Shown: positions 35,229-43,644 of the stretch, piece by piece | Position numbering within the stretch: the stretch's first letter is position 1 | Layout of the letters: each line of letters begins with the position of its first letter | Assembly: GCF_000217955.3 (NCBI RefSeq) | Contig: NZ_AFOY02000002.1 | Coordinates: 62,001-126,000 of the forward strand | Source: Pseudomonas fluorescens HK44 | GTDB lineage: Bacteria > Pseudomonadota > Gammaproteobacteria > Pseudomonadales > Pseudomonadaceae | Direction of reading: 5' to 3' | Length of the DNA: 64,000 nucleotides | Position numbers and translations under genes: made by a program | Notes under the pieces: model-generated | Seen by the model: only the letters and a program-made list of their open reading frames with translations | Databases searched by the model: none | What the model was told of the DNA's origin: nothing

Positions 35229-36080
35229 TTACGGCGTACCGAACATCGCCGTCCAGTAAATCCCCGCATCACTCTTCGGATCAACCGCATACGCCGCACC
35301 CAACTCGCGGAACTGCGGGTTCATCAGGTTGGCGCAGTGACCGGGGCTGGCCAGCCAGCCGTCGATCACCTTGCGCACGGTGTCTTGCCCGGCGGCGATG
35401 TTCTCGCCGATCTGCTGGCCGGCGTAGCCTGCCAGTTCAGCCCGATCACCGGGCGTGCGGCCATCGCGGTCCTTGTGGTCGAAGAAGTTGTGATTGGCCA
35501 TGGACTGGGTGTGCGCTTGGGCGGCCGTCGCCAGCGTGGCGTTCCAGGCCAGCGGTTGGGTGGCGGCAAAGGATTGAGCGCCGCACTGGCGCGTTTGCTT
35601 GCGGGCGCTGTTGATCATCTCGAGCAGCTTCTGTCCCTCGGCCTGCCATTCGCCCAGGCGGCCGGCCAACAATGGGCGCGCGAGCACGATGCGCCACGTA
35701 GTTCCTTCATGGCTCACACCGATATCGACGAATTGCGGGTCCAGCACGACCTGGCAAAAGCTCTCCCGTACGGCCTTCATGGCCGATGGCGCATCTCGCG
35801 GGCCGGACAAGGTGATCGCCTGTACGCTGACCATCGGATAAGCCGTACGCGCCAGCGCCTGCTGCAAGTCGCCAATATTGCTGCCGGGCAGGATCAGGCG
35901 CGGATCGGCCGCCAGCGGCGGCAGCTCCTGAGACACCAGGCTGGCGCAGCGCTGCACCTGGCTGCGGTAGGTGTTGATCGACTCGACCAGCTGCGACTCT
36001 TCGGTTGCCACGGCAGTGGCGGCGAACACCAGCCCCAGCGACAACGTGGCAAGACGCATAACGGATGACAGGACGCGCAT
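35229..36080 (-). CDS. Secreted CAP/SCP-domain protein
   Basis: 283 residues. Signal peptide MRVLSSVMRLATLSLGLVFA, cut near AVATEE. The C-terminal 130 residues are a CAP domain with its typical histidines and glutamate: AQAHTQSMANHNFFDHKDRD, IGENIAAGQ and SPGHCANLMNPQFRELGAAY. The N-terminal 120 residues are an unclassified helical/beta region. Bacterial CAP proteins sit in the envelope and their activity is uncertain. It stands alone upstream of the MFS gene. Confidence 0.88.
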   Translation of the reverse strand: MRVLSSVMRLATLSLGLVFAATAVATEESQLVESINTYRSQVQRCASLVSQELPPLAADPRLILPGSNIGDLQQALARTAYPMVSVQAITLSGPRDAPSAMKAVRESFCQVVLDPQFVDIGVSHEGTTWRIVLARPLLAGRLGEWQAEGQKLLEMINSARKQTRQCGAQSFAATQPLAWNATLATAAQAHTQSMANHNFFDHKDRDGRTPGDRAELAGYAGQQIGENIAAGQDTVRKVIDGWLASPGHCANLMNPQFRELGAAYAVDPKSDAGIYWTAMFGTP

Positions 36081-36174
36081 GAAACTCTCCTTGAGCTGAC
36101 TGCGCTCATGATGCGCGAATTAGCCCCACCCAGCGCAATGCCTTTTTAGGCTGAAGCCGATTTTGTTTTCCGCG

Positions 36175-37635
36175 TCATGAGACGTCTCCAGGCAGTGTAG
36201 AGCGCGTTGCCAGCGCGCGGCTTCCCTGCGCGATGACGAGCGCAGCGGCGATCAGCGCCAGGGCGACGGCGAACGTGATCCGCATACCGCTGGCAACGGC
36301 CTCGGGATGCGCCGTGGTGATGTCGTTTGTTGCCGATGCGAGCACGAACACCGCACCCAACGCGGATGCACCGGTAATCAGCCCCAGGTTTCGCGACAGG
36401 TTGAGCATGCCGGAGATAACGCCGCGCTGGTCCGGGCGAATATCGCTCATGACTGCGGTGTTGTTGGCCGTCTGGAACAGCGCGTAGCCAATGGTGATGA
36501 GGACCATCGGGGCGATGTAGCCGCGGATACCGAGCGTCTCCGGTATCAGCGAAAGCATGAGGCATCCGCTTGCCACTGCGCTGAGCCCGAAGACGGTCAT
36601 GCGTTGTGCGCCAAAACGGTCTGTCAGGCGACCTGCGGGCACCCCGGTCAGCGCCGCGAAAATCGGCCCGACCGACAAGGCCAGCCCGACAAACGCGGCG
36701 TCAAGCCCGAGGGCATGCGAGAGATAAAACGGCCCGACTACCAGCGTCGCCATCATCACCGTCGAGACCAGCGCGCTCATGGCGAGACTCCCGCTCAGCA
36801 CCGGATCGCGGAACATCGCCAATCGAATCAACGGTGAGGCCGCTCGCGCTTCGGCAAGCACAAAGAGGCCGACGCCGAAGGCAGCCGCCACCAGCAGGGC
36901 CATATTGAGTGGGCCGAAACTGCCGCGCCCCATCGTCATGGCCAGTGCATAAGCCGCGAGCGTCAGCGCCAGCAGCAACGTACCCAACGGGTCGAAGCCG
37001 GCGCGCTCGGGTTTCGGCGCTTGGCGATCGGCGGGCAGGTAACGATGCGCGAGCAGAAACGTCAGGATTCCCAACGGTACGCTAATCAGAAAGATCGCCT
37101 GCCAGCCGAGGCCGGCGATCAGCACGCCGCCGAGCGACGGCCCCAGCGCGGTGCCAATCGCGGACATCGTCCCGAGCAAGCCCATCGCGCTACCGGTTTT
37201 TTCCTTCGAAACCGTCTCGCCGACAAAGGCTATGGTCAGAGCCATCATGATGGCCGCGCCGAGGCCTTGCAGCGCCCGGGCGGCAATCAGCAGCCAGAGC
37301 GTGGGCGCGACGCTGCACAGGGTCGAGGCCAGCGTGAACAAGAAAATACCGGCCAGTAGCAGCCGTCGACGACCGGTGATGTCACCGAGGCGTCCGACGC
37401 TGACGATCAGGGTGGTGATGGCGAGGAGGTAAGCGAGGACGATCCACTGGACCTCCTGGAAGAAGGCGTTGAACGCCTGCGCCAACGTCGGCAAGCCGAC
37501 ATTGGCGATGCTGGTGCCGAGCGAGGACAGCAACATGGATAACGAAAGGCTGGCGAGTGCCCAGCGAACCGAGGGTACTCGCGGTGTACTGCCGGCGACG
37601 GCCTCATCTCGTGCTGCACTGATTGGCTTCATCAT
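36175..37635 (-). CDS. MFS drug-efflux transporter (DHA2 type)
   Basis: 486 residues from the ATG at 37635 (RBS AGGGAAC close by). Many hydrophobic helices, with the MFS motif A in GRLGDITGRRRLLLAGIFL and motif C-like GLLGTMSAIGTALGPSLGGV, an antiporter sign. It probably exports small toxic compounds with proton exchange. A longer open frame exists upstream but runs over the divergent LysR gene, so it is not used. The regulator at 37774 starts 138 bases away, divergent. Confidence 0.9.
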   Translation of the reverse strand: MMKPISAARDEAVAGSTPRVPSVRWALASLSLSMLLSSLGTSIANVGLPTLAQAFNAFFQEVQWIVLAYLLAITTLIVSVGRLGDITGRRRLLLAGIFLFTLASTLCSVAPTLWLLIAARALQGLGAAIMMALTIAFVGETVSKEKTGSAMGLLGTMSAIGTALGPSLGGVLIAGLGWQAIFLISVPLGILTFLLAHRYLPADRQAPKPERAGFDPLGTLLLALTLAAYALAMTMGRGSFGPLNMALLVAAAFGVGLFVLAEARAASPLIRLAMFRDPVLSGSLAMSALVSTVMMATLVVGPFYLSHALGLDAAFVGLALSVGPIFAALTGVPAGRLTDRFGAQRMTVFGLSAVASGCLMLSLIPETLGIRGYIAPMVLITIGYALFQTANNTAVMSDIRPDQRGVISGMLNLSRNLGLITGASALGAVFVLASATNDITTAHPEAVASGMRITFAVALALIAAALVIAQGSRALATRSTLPGDVS

Positions 37636-37773
37636 GTTCCCTGTGTTTGGCGACGTCCGATACGGAGCTGTCAGAAATCTACGCCGACGCATAACATGGC
37701 GGAAGACGCACCGTTTGCACTTTATTCGTGCGTTTGACGCCTTATCACCCTCACGCCAATCCAGGGGCGATCC

Positions 37774-38757
37774 ATGTCGACACCCGATCTCAACTTGCTG
37801 GTCACCCTTGATGTGTTGCTCGCTGAAGGCAGCGTGGCACGCGCCGCGAAGCGCTTGCGGCTGAGCCCCTCGGCGATGAGCCGGGCACTGGCGCGACTGC
37901 GTGAAACGACCGGCGATCCGCTGTTGGTCAGGGCCGGACGCGGTCTTGTGCCCACCCCGAGAGCACTCGAACTGCGCGAGCAGGTCAGTCAGCTGGTGCA
38001 GGATGCCGAGGCGGTTCTGCGCCCGGCTGAAACACTCGACCTCAAACAGCTGGTCCGTACGTTCACGCTGCGCACCAGTGAAGGTTTTGTCGAGAGTTTC
38101 GGCGCGCAGCTGATTGCACGCGTCGGCGAGCAAGCCCCCGGCGTGCGGCTGCGGTTCGTGCAGAAGCCTGATAAAGACAGCACGCCACTTCGCGACGGGA
38201 GCGTCGATCTGGAAACGGGTGTGGTGGGGAAGAGTGAAGGCCCCGAGGTGCGTACGCAGGCACTGTTCAGGGACCGTTTCATTGGTGTTGTGCGAAAGGG
38301 GCATCCGCTGAGTCAGTGCGAGATCACGCCCGCCCGTTACGCGGCGGGCAGACACATTTACGTTTCCCGGCGGGGGCTCGACAGAGGACCTATCGATGAC
38401 GCCCTGAAGTCGCTGGAGCTTGCGCGGGAAGTGGTGACCATCGTCGCCGGCTTTTCGACCGCGCTGGCGCTCGCCCGGGCCAGCGACCTGATCGCCAGTG
38501 TTCCGCAACGGCACACCGAAAACCTGCGCGTTGGCATGCACAGCTTTGCGCTTCCATTCAGCCTGCCGACGTTCACCGTCTCAATGCTCTGGCATCCACG
38601 GCTGGATGCCGACCTGGCGCATCGCTGGTTGCGCGGGTGCCTTCGGGAGGTGTGCGCGCAGCCGAGCAATGAGGGGGGGTTGGACACGAGCACGGTTGAG
38701 GAGGGGAGCCGTCTTGCGCCAGCAGATACGAAAAAGCCCGCACAAGGCGGGCTTTGA
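37774..38757 (+). CDS. LysR-family regulator of the MFS gene
   Basis: 327 residues; helix-turn-helix LNLLVTLDVLLAEGSVARAA / LSPSAMSRALARLRETTG, then the effector domain (VRTFTLRTSEGFVESFGAQL). It resembles the NodD/LeuO-like branch, whose effector domain starts with RTFTLRTSE. It is divergent from the MFS pump. The last codons run into the hairpin at 38729, so the final 10-15 residues are unusual (TKKPAQGGL) and the gene may have been trimmed or extended there. Confidence 0.88.
   Translation: MSTPDLNLLVTLDVLLAEGSVARAAKRLRLSPSAMSRALARLRETTGDPLLVRAGRGLVPTPRALELREQVSQLVQDAEAVLRPAETLDLKQLVRTFTLRTSEGFVESFGAQLIARVGEQAPGVRLRFVQKPDKDSTPLRDGSVDLETGVVGKSEGPEVRTQALFRDRFIGVVRKGHPLSQCEITPARYAAGRHIYVSRRGLDRGPIDDALKSLELAREVVTIVAGFSTALALARASDLIASVPQRHTENLRVGMHSFALPFSLPTFTVSMLWHPRLDADLAHRWLRGCLREVCAQPSNEGGLDTSTVEEGSRLAPADTKKPAQGGL
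38729..38757 (-). terminator. Minus-strand terminator overlapping the LysR gene end
   Basis: Minus strand AAAGCCCGC-CTTGT-GCGGGCTTT then further T. It works best for minus-strand transcripts. Confidence 0.75.
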
Positions 38758-38900
38758 AAATCGAGTAGGTGGCCGGCGCTGGTCCCCGGCTTACAAGGTT
38801 TATCAGGCCTCTCACAGAATCGCCCGGGAACAAAAATAGGCTCTTCTGCTTCACACGGCATAAGGGCTGGATCTCAGCGCGGAGATCTTTCTAACCGTGT
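38758..38900 (-). ncRNA. Candidate minus-strand small RNA
   Basis: About 140 bases without a gene on the minus strand end in a good terminator at 38729. The stretch has GC-rich stems (GCCGGGGACC and GCGCCGGCC). An open minus-strand frame is present but reads across the LysR gene and is not credible. No known family recognised. Confidence 0.4.
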
Positions 38901-38927
38901 ACCCTTCGGAACGCGCCCCACGTTTCC

Positions 38928-38982
38928 TTGCTATCCTCTTGCGCATCAGTCTGCGTCTTCACCTACAGTTTCAGGATAGCAA
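38928..38982. repeat. 10-bp inverted repeat with 35-base spacer
   Basis: TTGCTATCCT (38928-38937) and AGGATAGCAA (38973-38982). It could form a large stem-loop or be a regulatory site. The remaining spacer to 39137 shows nothing else recognisable. Confidence 0.5.
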
Positions 38983-39137
38983 ATAGTCTAAAGCGCTGAC
39001 CGGGCTTTTTTAGACCGATTGTGTTCAAGGACGAGAGCGCCAAGATGGAAAAATGCTATCGCCAGTTGGGTATCACCGCACGGTAGCAACTGCTCATTTT
39101 CCTGATGCCATCCACCAGCCAGCGCCCCCCCGAAACG

Positions 39138-39779
39138 TCAGCGACAAATACTGTCTGCCAATCTCCTGGCCTGCTGAGTCGCGGCCTCACGTGCGCTGCG
39201 ATCAACGTCTTCGCCCAGAATGGTTTTCTCCACGATCACCGAATGCACATCGGTCACGCCGACAAATTTCAGCCAGGCTTCAACATAGGGCTTCTGAAAG
39301 TCGAAGCGCGTTGCCGGTGTGCTCGACTGCACCGAAAAATCCAGGCCGCGGGCGTACATCACCACAGCGGTTTTGTTGAACAGCATGCCTTCCAGGCCGC
39401 GCTCCGCATCAACGCTGAACAGGATGTCTTTCTGCGACACCAGGTCGATGAAGTGCTTGAGTTTGTATGGGATGCTGAAGTTCCACAGCGGTACGGACAT
39501 CACCAGCACATCCGAGCGGTGCAGGTGATCTGCCAACTCTTTCAGCGTGTTCCAGGCGTCTTGTTGTGCCGGGTTCAAGGGCGTGCCATTGAGCCCGGCG
39601 TATTTGGCCTCCATGGCCAGATCATCGAATTCCGGTAACGCCATGTTCCAAAGGTCGAGCGTGATGATTTCGGTATCTGGGGCGTGCTCTTGGTAACGCG
39701 CAATGAAGCTGCGGGCGACTTCAAGGGAGGCCGAGCGCTGCTTGCGCGGAGAACATTCAATGTGCAGAAGAGTCGTCAT
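39138..39779 (-). CDS. azoR: FMN-dependent NADH azoreductase
   Basis: 213 residues from the ATG at 39779 (GAGGCGCACC before it). Flavodoxin-like fold: TLLHIECSPRKQRSASLEVA (phosphate loop of FMN), VLVMSVPLWNFSIPYKLKHF (the MPxxNF-type FMN site), and VVMYARGLDF near the active site. AzoR reduces azo dyes and quinones by two-electron transfer and protects against thiol and quinone stress. It is divergent from a LysR gene across about 100 bases, a common arrangement for this family. Confidence 0.93.
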   Translation of the reverse strand: MTTLLHIECSPRKQRSASLEVARSFIARYQEHAPDTEIITLDLWNMALPEFDDLAMEAKYAGLNGTPLNPAQQDAWNTLKELADHLHRSDVLVMSVPLWNFSIPYKLKHFIDLVSQKDILFSVDAERGLEGMLFNKTAVVMYARGLDFSVQSSTPATRFDFQKPYVEAWLKFVGVTDVHSVIVEKTILGEDVDRSAREAATQQARRLADSICR

Positions 39780-39883
39780 GGTGCGCCTCGAGTGGTGATG
39801 GGTAGGGCAGAGGGCGCATTGCAACATAGTTGTATTTGAAATATAAATCGTAAATAAATACGCCATTGATCACTAATAAAACT

Positions 39884-40738
39884 ATGTTCGATACACTGCT
39901 GCTGAAGACATTTGTCACTGTCGTCGATGAACAAGGCTTCAGCCGTGCAGCCCAGAAGCTGCACCTCACTCAGTCTGCGGTCAGTGGTCACGTGCGGCGA
40001 TTGGAAGAGCAGATTGGTAAACTGCTGTTGACGCGTACCACCCGTTCCCAGCAATTGACTCCCGATGGCGAACGCCTGGTCTCTTATGCGCGCACGATCC
40101 TTGTGCTGAACCGTGATGCCTGGGCAGAACTGACGCGCACGCCGTTTCACGGACGGCTGCGGATCGGGGTGTCCGAGGATTTTGTCGAGTCGCGGCTATT
40201 GCGCGCTTTTCAGGATTTCGCGGCGCAGTACCCGGGGATGGAGATCGACGTGCAGGTGGGCATTCCTGGCGCGTTGCTGAACCTGATGAAGCAAGGCCAT
40301 CTGGAACTGGTCATCGGTTCTCTATGCGAAACCAGCGAAGCGGGGCTACTGCTGTGGCGAGAACCGCTGGTGTGGGCTTGGTCGGCGCAACCCGTCACCC
40401 GGTTACCGACGCCATTGCCGTTGGCCCTGTTCCCCGAGCCGTGCCCTTATCGAGAGACAGCGCTGACACGGCTGGCCCAGGCGGGGATCGCCCAACGCAC
40501 GGCGATGTTATGCAGCAGCGCTGCCGGGTTGCGAGCGGCGGCGCTTGCAGGCTTCGCGGTCGCGCCCATGCCACTCAGTCAGTTGGGGCAAGGACTGGCG
40601 GTTCTCGGGGGTGAACAAGGGTTACCGGATTTGCCGGATGTACAATTTCGGTTGTTCACCTCGCCTGAAGCGGATCAGGCGATTGCGGCTGCGATCACTC
40701 AGCTCATAGTGGAGTATTGCTCCACGCGGAGGGTTTGA
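39884..40738 (+). CDS. LysR-family regulator, probably of azoR
   Basis: 284 residues from the ATG at 39884. Helix-turn-helix LLLKTFVTVVDEQGFSRAAQ / LHLTQSAVSGHVRRLEEQIG, then the effector domain with LRAAALAGFAVAPMPLSQLG. The upstream frame extends to a TTG, which I do not use. It shares an AT-rich intergenic region with azoR. Confidence 0.9.
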   Translation: MFDTLLLKTFVTVVDEQGFSRAAQKLHLTQSAVSGHVRRLEEQIGKLLLTRTTRSQQLTPDGERLVSYARTILVLNRDAWAELTRTPFHGRLRIGVSEDFVESRLLRAFQDFAAQYPGMEIDVQVGIPGALLNLMKQGHLELVIGSLCETSEAGLLLWREPLVWAWSAQPVTRLPTPLPLALFPEPCPYRETALTRLAQAGIAQRTAMLCSSAAGLRAAALAGFAVAPMPLSQLGQGLAVLGGEQGLPDLPDVQFRLFTSPEADQAIAAAITQLIVEYCSTRRV

Positions 40739-40780
40739 GCGTCTTTGCCTCTGCGGTCGACTCATCGATAGGCGGCGGAG

Positions 40781-41779
40781 TCATTTGATCGTAACAACGA
40801 CCTTGCCCTTGGCTCGTCCCTGCTCGACGTACTTCAATGCCTCTGCCGTAGATTCAAAGGGGAAGGAGCGGTCAACCACAGGTTTGATGATTCCGGCCTC
40901 AATGAGCGTGGTGATTTGTTGCAGTTGGGCGCCATTTGCGCGCATGAACACGAACGCGTAGCTGACGTCCTGCTTGCGTGCCTTACGCCGAATACCGAGG
41001 CTCAGCAGGCGCATGACTTGCTTCAATGGCCAGGACAACCCTTGCTCCTGTGCGAACTGCGCAGTGGGCGGCCCTGAGATGGAAATGAGTTGGCCACCGG
41101 GCTTGAGGGCCTTGAGTGACTTCTCCAGTACGTCCGCGCCGAGGCTGTTCAACACCACGTCGTAGTCGTGCAAGACACTTTCGAAGTTCTGCTGTGTGTA
41201 GTCGATCACCAGGTCGGCCCCCAGCGCCTTCACCCATTCGACATTCGCGGTGCTGGTGGTGGTCGCGACAAAGGCGCCGAGGTGTTTGGCAAGTTGGATG
41301 GCGAGGGTGCCGACACCGCCGGAGCCGGCGTGGATCAGCACTTTCTGGCCCTTTTTCAGTTGGGCGGTTTCGACCAGTACTTGCCAGGCGGTCAGCGCGA
41401 CCAAGGGGATGGACGCGGCTTGTGCCATGTTGGTATTGGCAGGTTTCAGGGCGATCGCGTTTTCGTTAACGGCGATCAATTGAGCGAACGTCCCGATCCG
41501 CGCTTCGGGCGGGCGAGCGTAGACTTCATCTCCTGGTTTGAAGCGTTTCACGTGCGAGCCAACCTCAACCACGACGCCCGCCAGGTCATTGCCCAGTACC
41601 AGTGGAAATGAATAGGGCAGGATCAGTTTGAATTCGCCTTTGCGGATCTTCGAATCCAGCTGGTTGACGCTACTGGCGTGTACTTCAATCAAGACGTCGT
41701 GGGCGCCCACCGCGGGGGCGGGCGCTTCGCCAATGCGCCCGGTGTTCTTGCCATAGCGATCAATTAAAAATGCCTTCAT
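40781..41779 (-). CDS. NADPH quinone oxidoreductase, medium-chain zinc-independent type
   Basis: 332 residues. GroES-like N-terminal domain (MKAFLIDRYGKNTGRIGEAP, SVNQLDSKIRKGEF), then the nucleotide-binding motif LIHAGSGGVGTLAIQLAKHL (about 150-165) and the C-terminal SFPFESTAEALKYVEQGRAK. It lacks the structural-zinc cysteines of alcohol dehydrogenases, so it is a quinone- or enone-reductase. It is the last gene of the minus-strand operon that starts with the old yellow enzyme at 44745. Confidence 0.92.
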   Translation of the reverse strand: MKAFLIDRYGKNTGRIGEAPAPAVGAHDVLIEVHASSVNQLDSKIRKGEFKLILPYSFPLVLGNDLAGVVVEVGSHVKRFKPGDEVYARPPEARIGTFAQLIAVNENAIALKPANTNMAQAASIPLVALTAWQVLVETAQLKKGQKVLIHAGSGGVGTLAIQLAKHLGAFVATTTSTANVEWVKALGADLVIDYTQQNFESVLHDYDVVLNSLGADVLEKSLKALKPGGQLISISGPPTAQFAQEQGLSWPLKQVMRLLSLGIRRKARKQDVSYAFVFMRANGAQLQQITTLIEAGIIKPVVDRSFPFESTAEALKYVEQGRAKGKVVVTIK

Positions 41780-41847
41780 CGTTGTGCGGCTCTTGTCGGT
41801 TGGAATGAGGGTGGGCGGAGTGTTTGCGGCGTTGCTGCGCCGCGTTA

Positions 41848-42717
41848 TCAGGCATCAAGGAACGCCAGTACCTTGGTCACAAAGTCAGCGTAGTGCTGGA
41901 AAATGCCACCGTGCCCGGCATCTTCATAAATAACCAGTTGTGCGTTGGGAATGCGGTTGGCAAGCTGAATCGAGTTAACGCTGGGCACCATGATGTCGTT
42001 GTCGCCGTTGACGATCAGCGTCGGCATCCACAAGCGCCCGAGGTTTTGGGGCGCCTGTTTGCCCCACGCGGTGATGGCTTTCAACTGCCGTAGGAAAGCG
42101 CTGGGCGTCGGGCCTTTGTCACGATTTTTTTTGCGCTCTTTCAAGCGCTGCAAATACTGCGATGCGGTTCGACGGCCATTGGGCGTCGAAGTAAAGAACA
42201 GGTAAAACTTGGGATCTCGCAAGGTCAGCAAGCCCTTGATCATCAATGGCCACGTCACCGAACCGACCTTGTCGATGCCGGTGCCGCCGGCCGGCCCGGT
42301 TCCGGTGAGAATCAATCGGCGTACCAATTCGGGCGCCTTCAGGGCGATATCCTGAGCGACGAAGCCGCCGAGTGAAAAACCGAGCACGTCGACTGTCTCG
42401 AAACCCAATGCACGTATCAGCTGGATGGCATCGTCAGCCATTTCGCCGACCGTCAGTGGCGCGGTTCCACCAGAGCCGCCGATGCCGCGATAGTCGGTGG
42501 CAATGACGCGCCGTGTTTGTGCCAGGCCATCGATTATCGCGGGGTCGAAGTTGTCCAGCACCGCGCCCCAATGGTTGAACAGTACGAGTGGCACACCGGT
42601 TGTGGGGCCGGTGTCGCGATAGGCAAAGGGAATGCCGTTGACCGTGATCGACTGGTTCGCCGCGTTGATGAACGACGTCTGCGAACCCGAGGGGGTATTT
42701 GTCTTCGTTGGATTCAT
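41848..42717 (-). CDS. Alpha/beta hydrolase
   Basis: 289 residues. Oxyanion region PLVLFNHWGAVLDNFDP, nucleophile elbow VLGFSLGGFVAQ (Ser about 125), acid in IVNGDNDIMVPS and His in YEDAGHGGIFQ. It resembles haloperoxidase-like or esterase members with no assigned substrate. It is third in the operon; the 16-bp stem at 42736 sits just before its start, which may set its level relative to the SDR gene upstream. Confidence 0.9.
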   Translation of the reverse strand: MNPTKTNTPSGSQTSFINAANQSITVNGIPFAYRDTGPTTGVPLVLFNHWGAVLDNFDPAIIDGLAQTRRVIATDYRGIGGSGGTAPLTVGEMADDAIQLIRALGFETVDVLGFSLGGFVAQDIALKAPELVRRLILTGTGPAGGTGIDKVGSVTWPLMIKGLLTLRDPKFYLFFTSTPNGRRTASQYLQRLKERKKNRDKGPTPSAFLRQLKAITAWGKQAPQNLGRLWMPTLIVNGDNDIMVPSVNSIQLANRIPNAQLVIYEDAGHGGIFQHYADFVTKVLAFLDA

Positions 42718-42735
42718 TTCTACTCCGAACAGCGG

Positions 42736-42779
42736 GCCGGATTCGATGCAGCGTCTGGCGCGCCTGCATCGAATCCGGC
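42736..42779 (-). other. Intercistronic 16-bp perfect stem-loop
   Basis: GCCGGATTCGATGCAG (42736-42751) is the exact mirror of 42764-42779 around a 12-base loop. It lies between the SDR stop and the hydrolase start on the transcript. It has no T run, so it is more likely an mRNA processing or stability site than a terminator. Confidence 0.7.
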
Positions 42780-42801
42780 GCGAATGCTCGCTACCAAAAG
42801 A

Positions 42802-43590
42802 TCACTGTTGAGTTTGGTAGCGCTGGGCAACCGCAGACTGGCGGATCTGCTCCAGCAGGCCCTGACGGGCGATTTGCAGGTCATCCCAGCGTTCAGCTTC
42901 TTGCAGCGGCGGGATCGTCACCGGTTCGCGACGATCGAAACCGACCAGTGCGGCATCCACCAGATCGCTCACTTCCATGATTTCGTTCAAGGTGTTGATG
43001 TCGATGCCGGAGCGATCCCAGATCTCCGTGCGAGTGGCGGCTGGCAGCACGGCCTGCACGTACACGCCCTGAGGCGAAAGTTCCAGGCTCAGGCCTTGGG
43101 AAAGAAATAGCACAAACGCCTTGGTCGCACCGTAGACCGACATGCCGAACTCCGGCGCAAGACCCACCACCGAACCGATGTTGATGATCGCACCGTCGCC
43201 TGCTTTGGCCAGGCGTGGGGCGATGGCACTGGCGAGCCGCACCAGCGCCGTGGTGTTGAGGGCGACCAGTTGCGCAACGCTGTCGGTGCTTTGGTCGATG
43301 AAGTTGCCGGACAGAGCGGCGCCGGCGTTATTGACGAGGATGCCGATACGGGCGTCGTCGCGCAGGCGGGACTCAACGGTTGTCAGATCGCTGAGTTGGG
43401 TCAGATCCGCCGAAATCACGTCGATGGAGACGTCGTGTTCGCTGCGCAACCGGGCTGCAAGTGCATCCAGACGTGCCTGGTCTCGGGCGACCATTACCAA
43501 GTCGTGACCGCGTTGGGCGAAGCGTTCGGCGTAGGCGGCGCCAATGCCGGTGGAAGCGCCAGTGATGAGAACAGTAGGGCGAGTGCTCAT
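42802..43590 (-). CDS. Short-chain dehydrogenase/reductase
   Basis: 262 residues. TGASTGIGAAYAERFAQRGH (NAD(P) loop), NNAGAAL, catalytic Ser in IINIGSVVGLAPEFG and YGATKAFVLFLS (YxxxK, about 155-159). The classic SDR set is complete. It lies in the operon after the old yellow enzyme; a reductase of aldehydes or ketones formed from enone substrates would fit, but the substrate is not evident. Confidence 0.92.
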   Translation of the reverse strand: MSTRPTVLITGASTGIGAAYAERFAQRGHDLVMVARDQARLDALAARLRSEHDVSIDVISADLTQLSDLTTVESRLRDDARIGILVNNAGAALSGNFIDQSTDSVAQLVALNTTALVRLASAIAPRLAKAGDGAIINIGSVVGLAPEFGMSVYGATKAFVLFLSQGLSLELSPQGVYVQAVLPAATRTEIWDRSGIDINTLNEIMEVSDLVDAALVGFDRREPVTIPPLQEAERWDDLQIARQGLLEQIRQSAVAQRYQTQQ

Positions 43591-43644
43591 GGGGTCATCT
43601 CTCTTTCAGGGTGTGTGAAAACAGAAAGCGCGGTCACTGATTGC

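Noticed and set aside
36175..38541. Extended 788-codon frame for the MFS transporter
   Set aside because: The extra 300 codons run antisense through the divergent LysR gene and have no transporter character; the start at 37635 is better.
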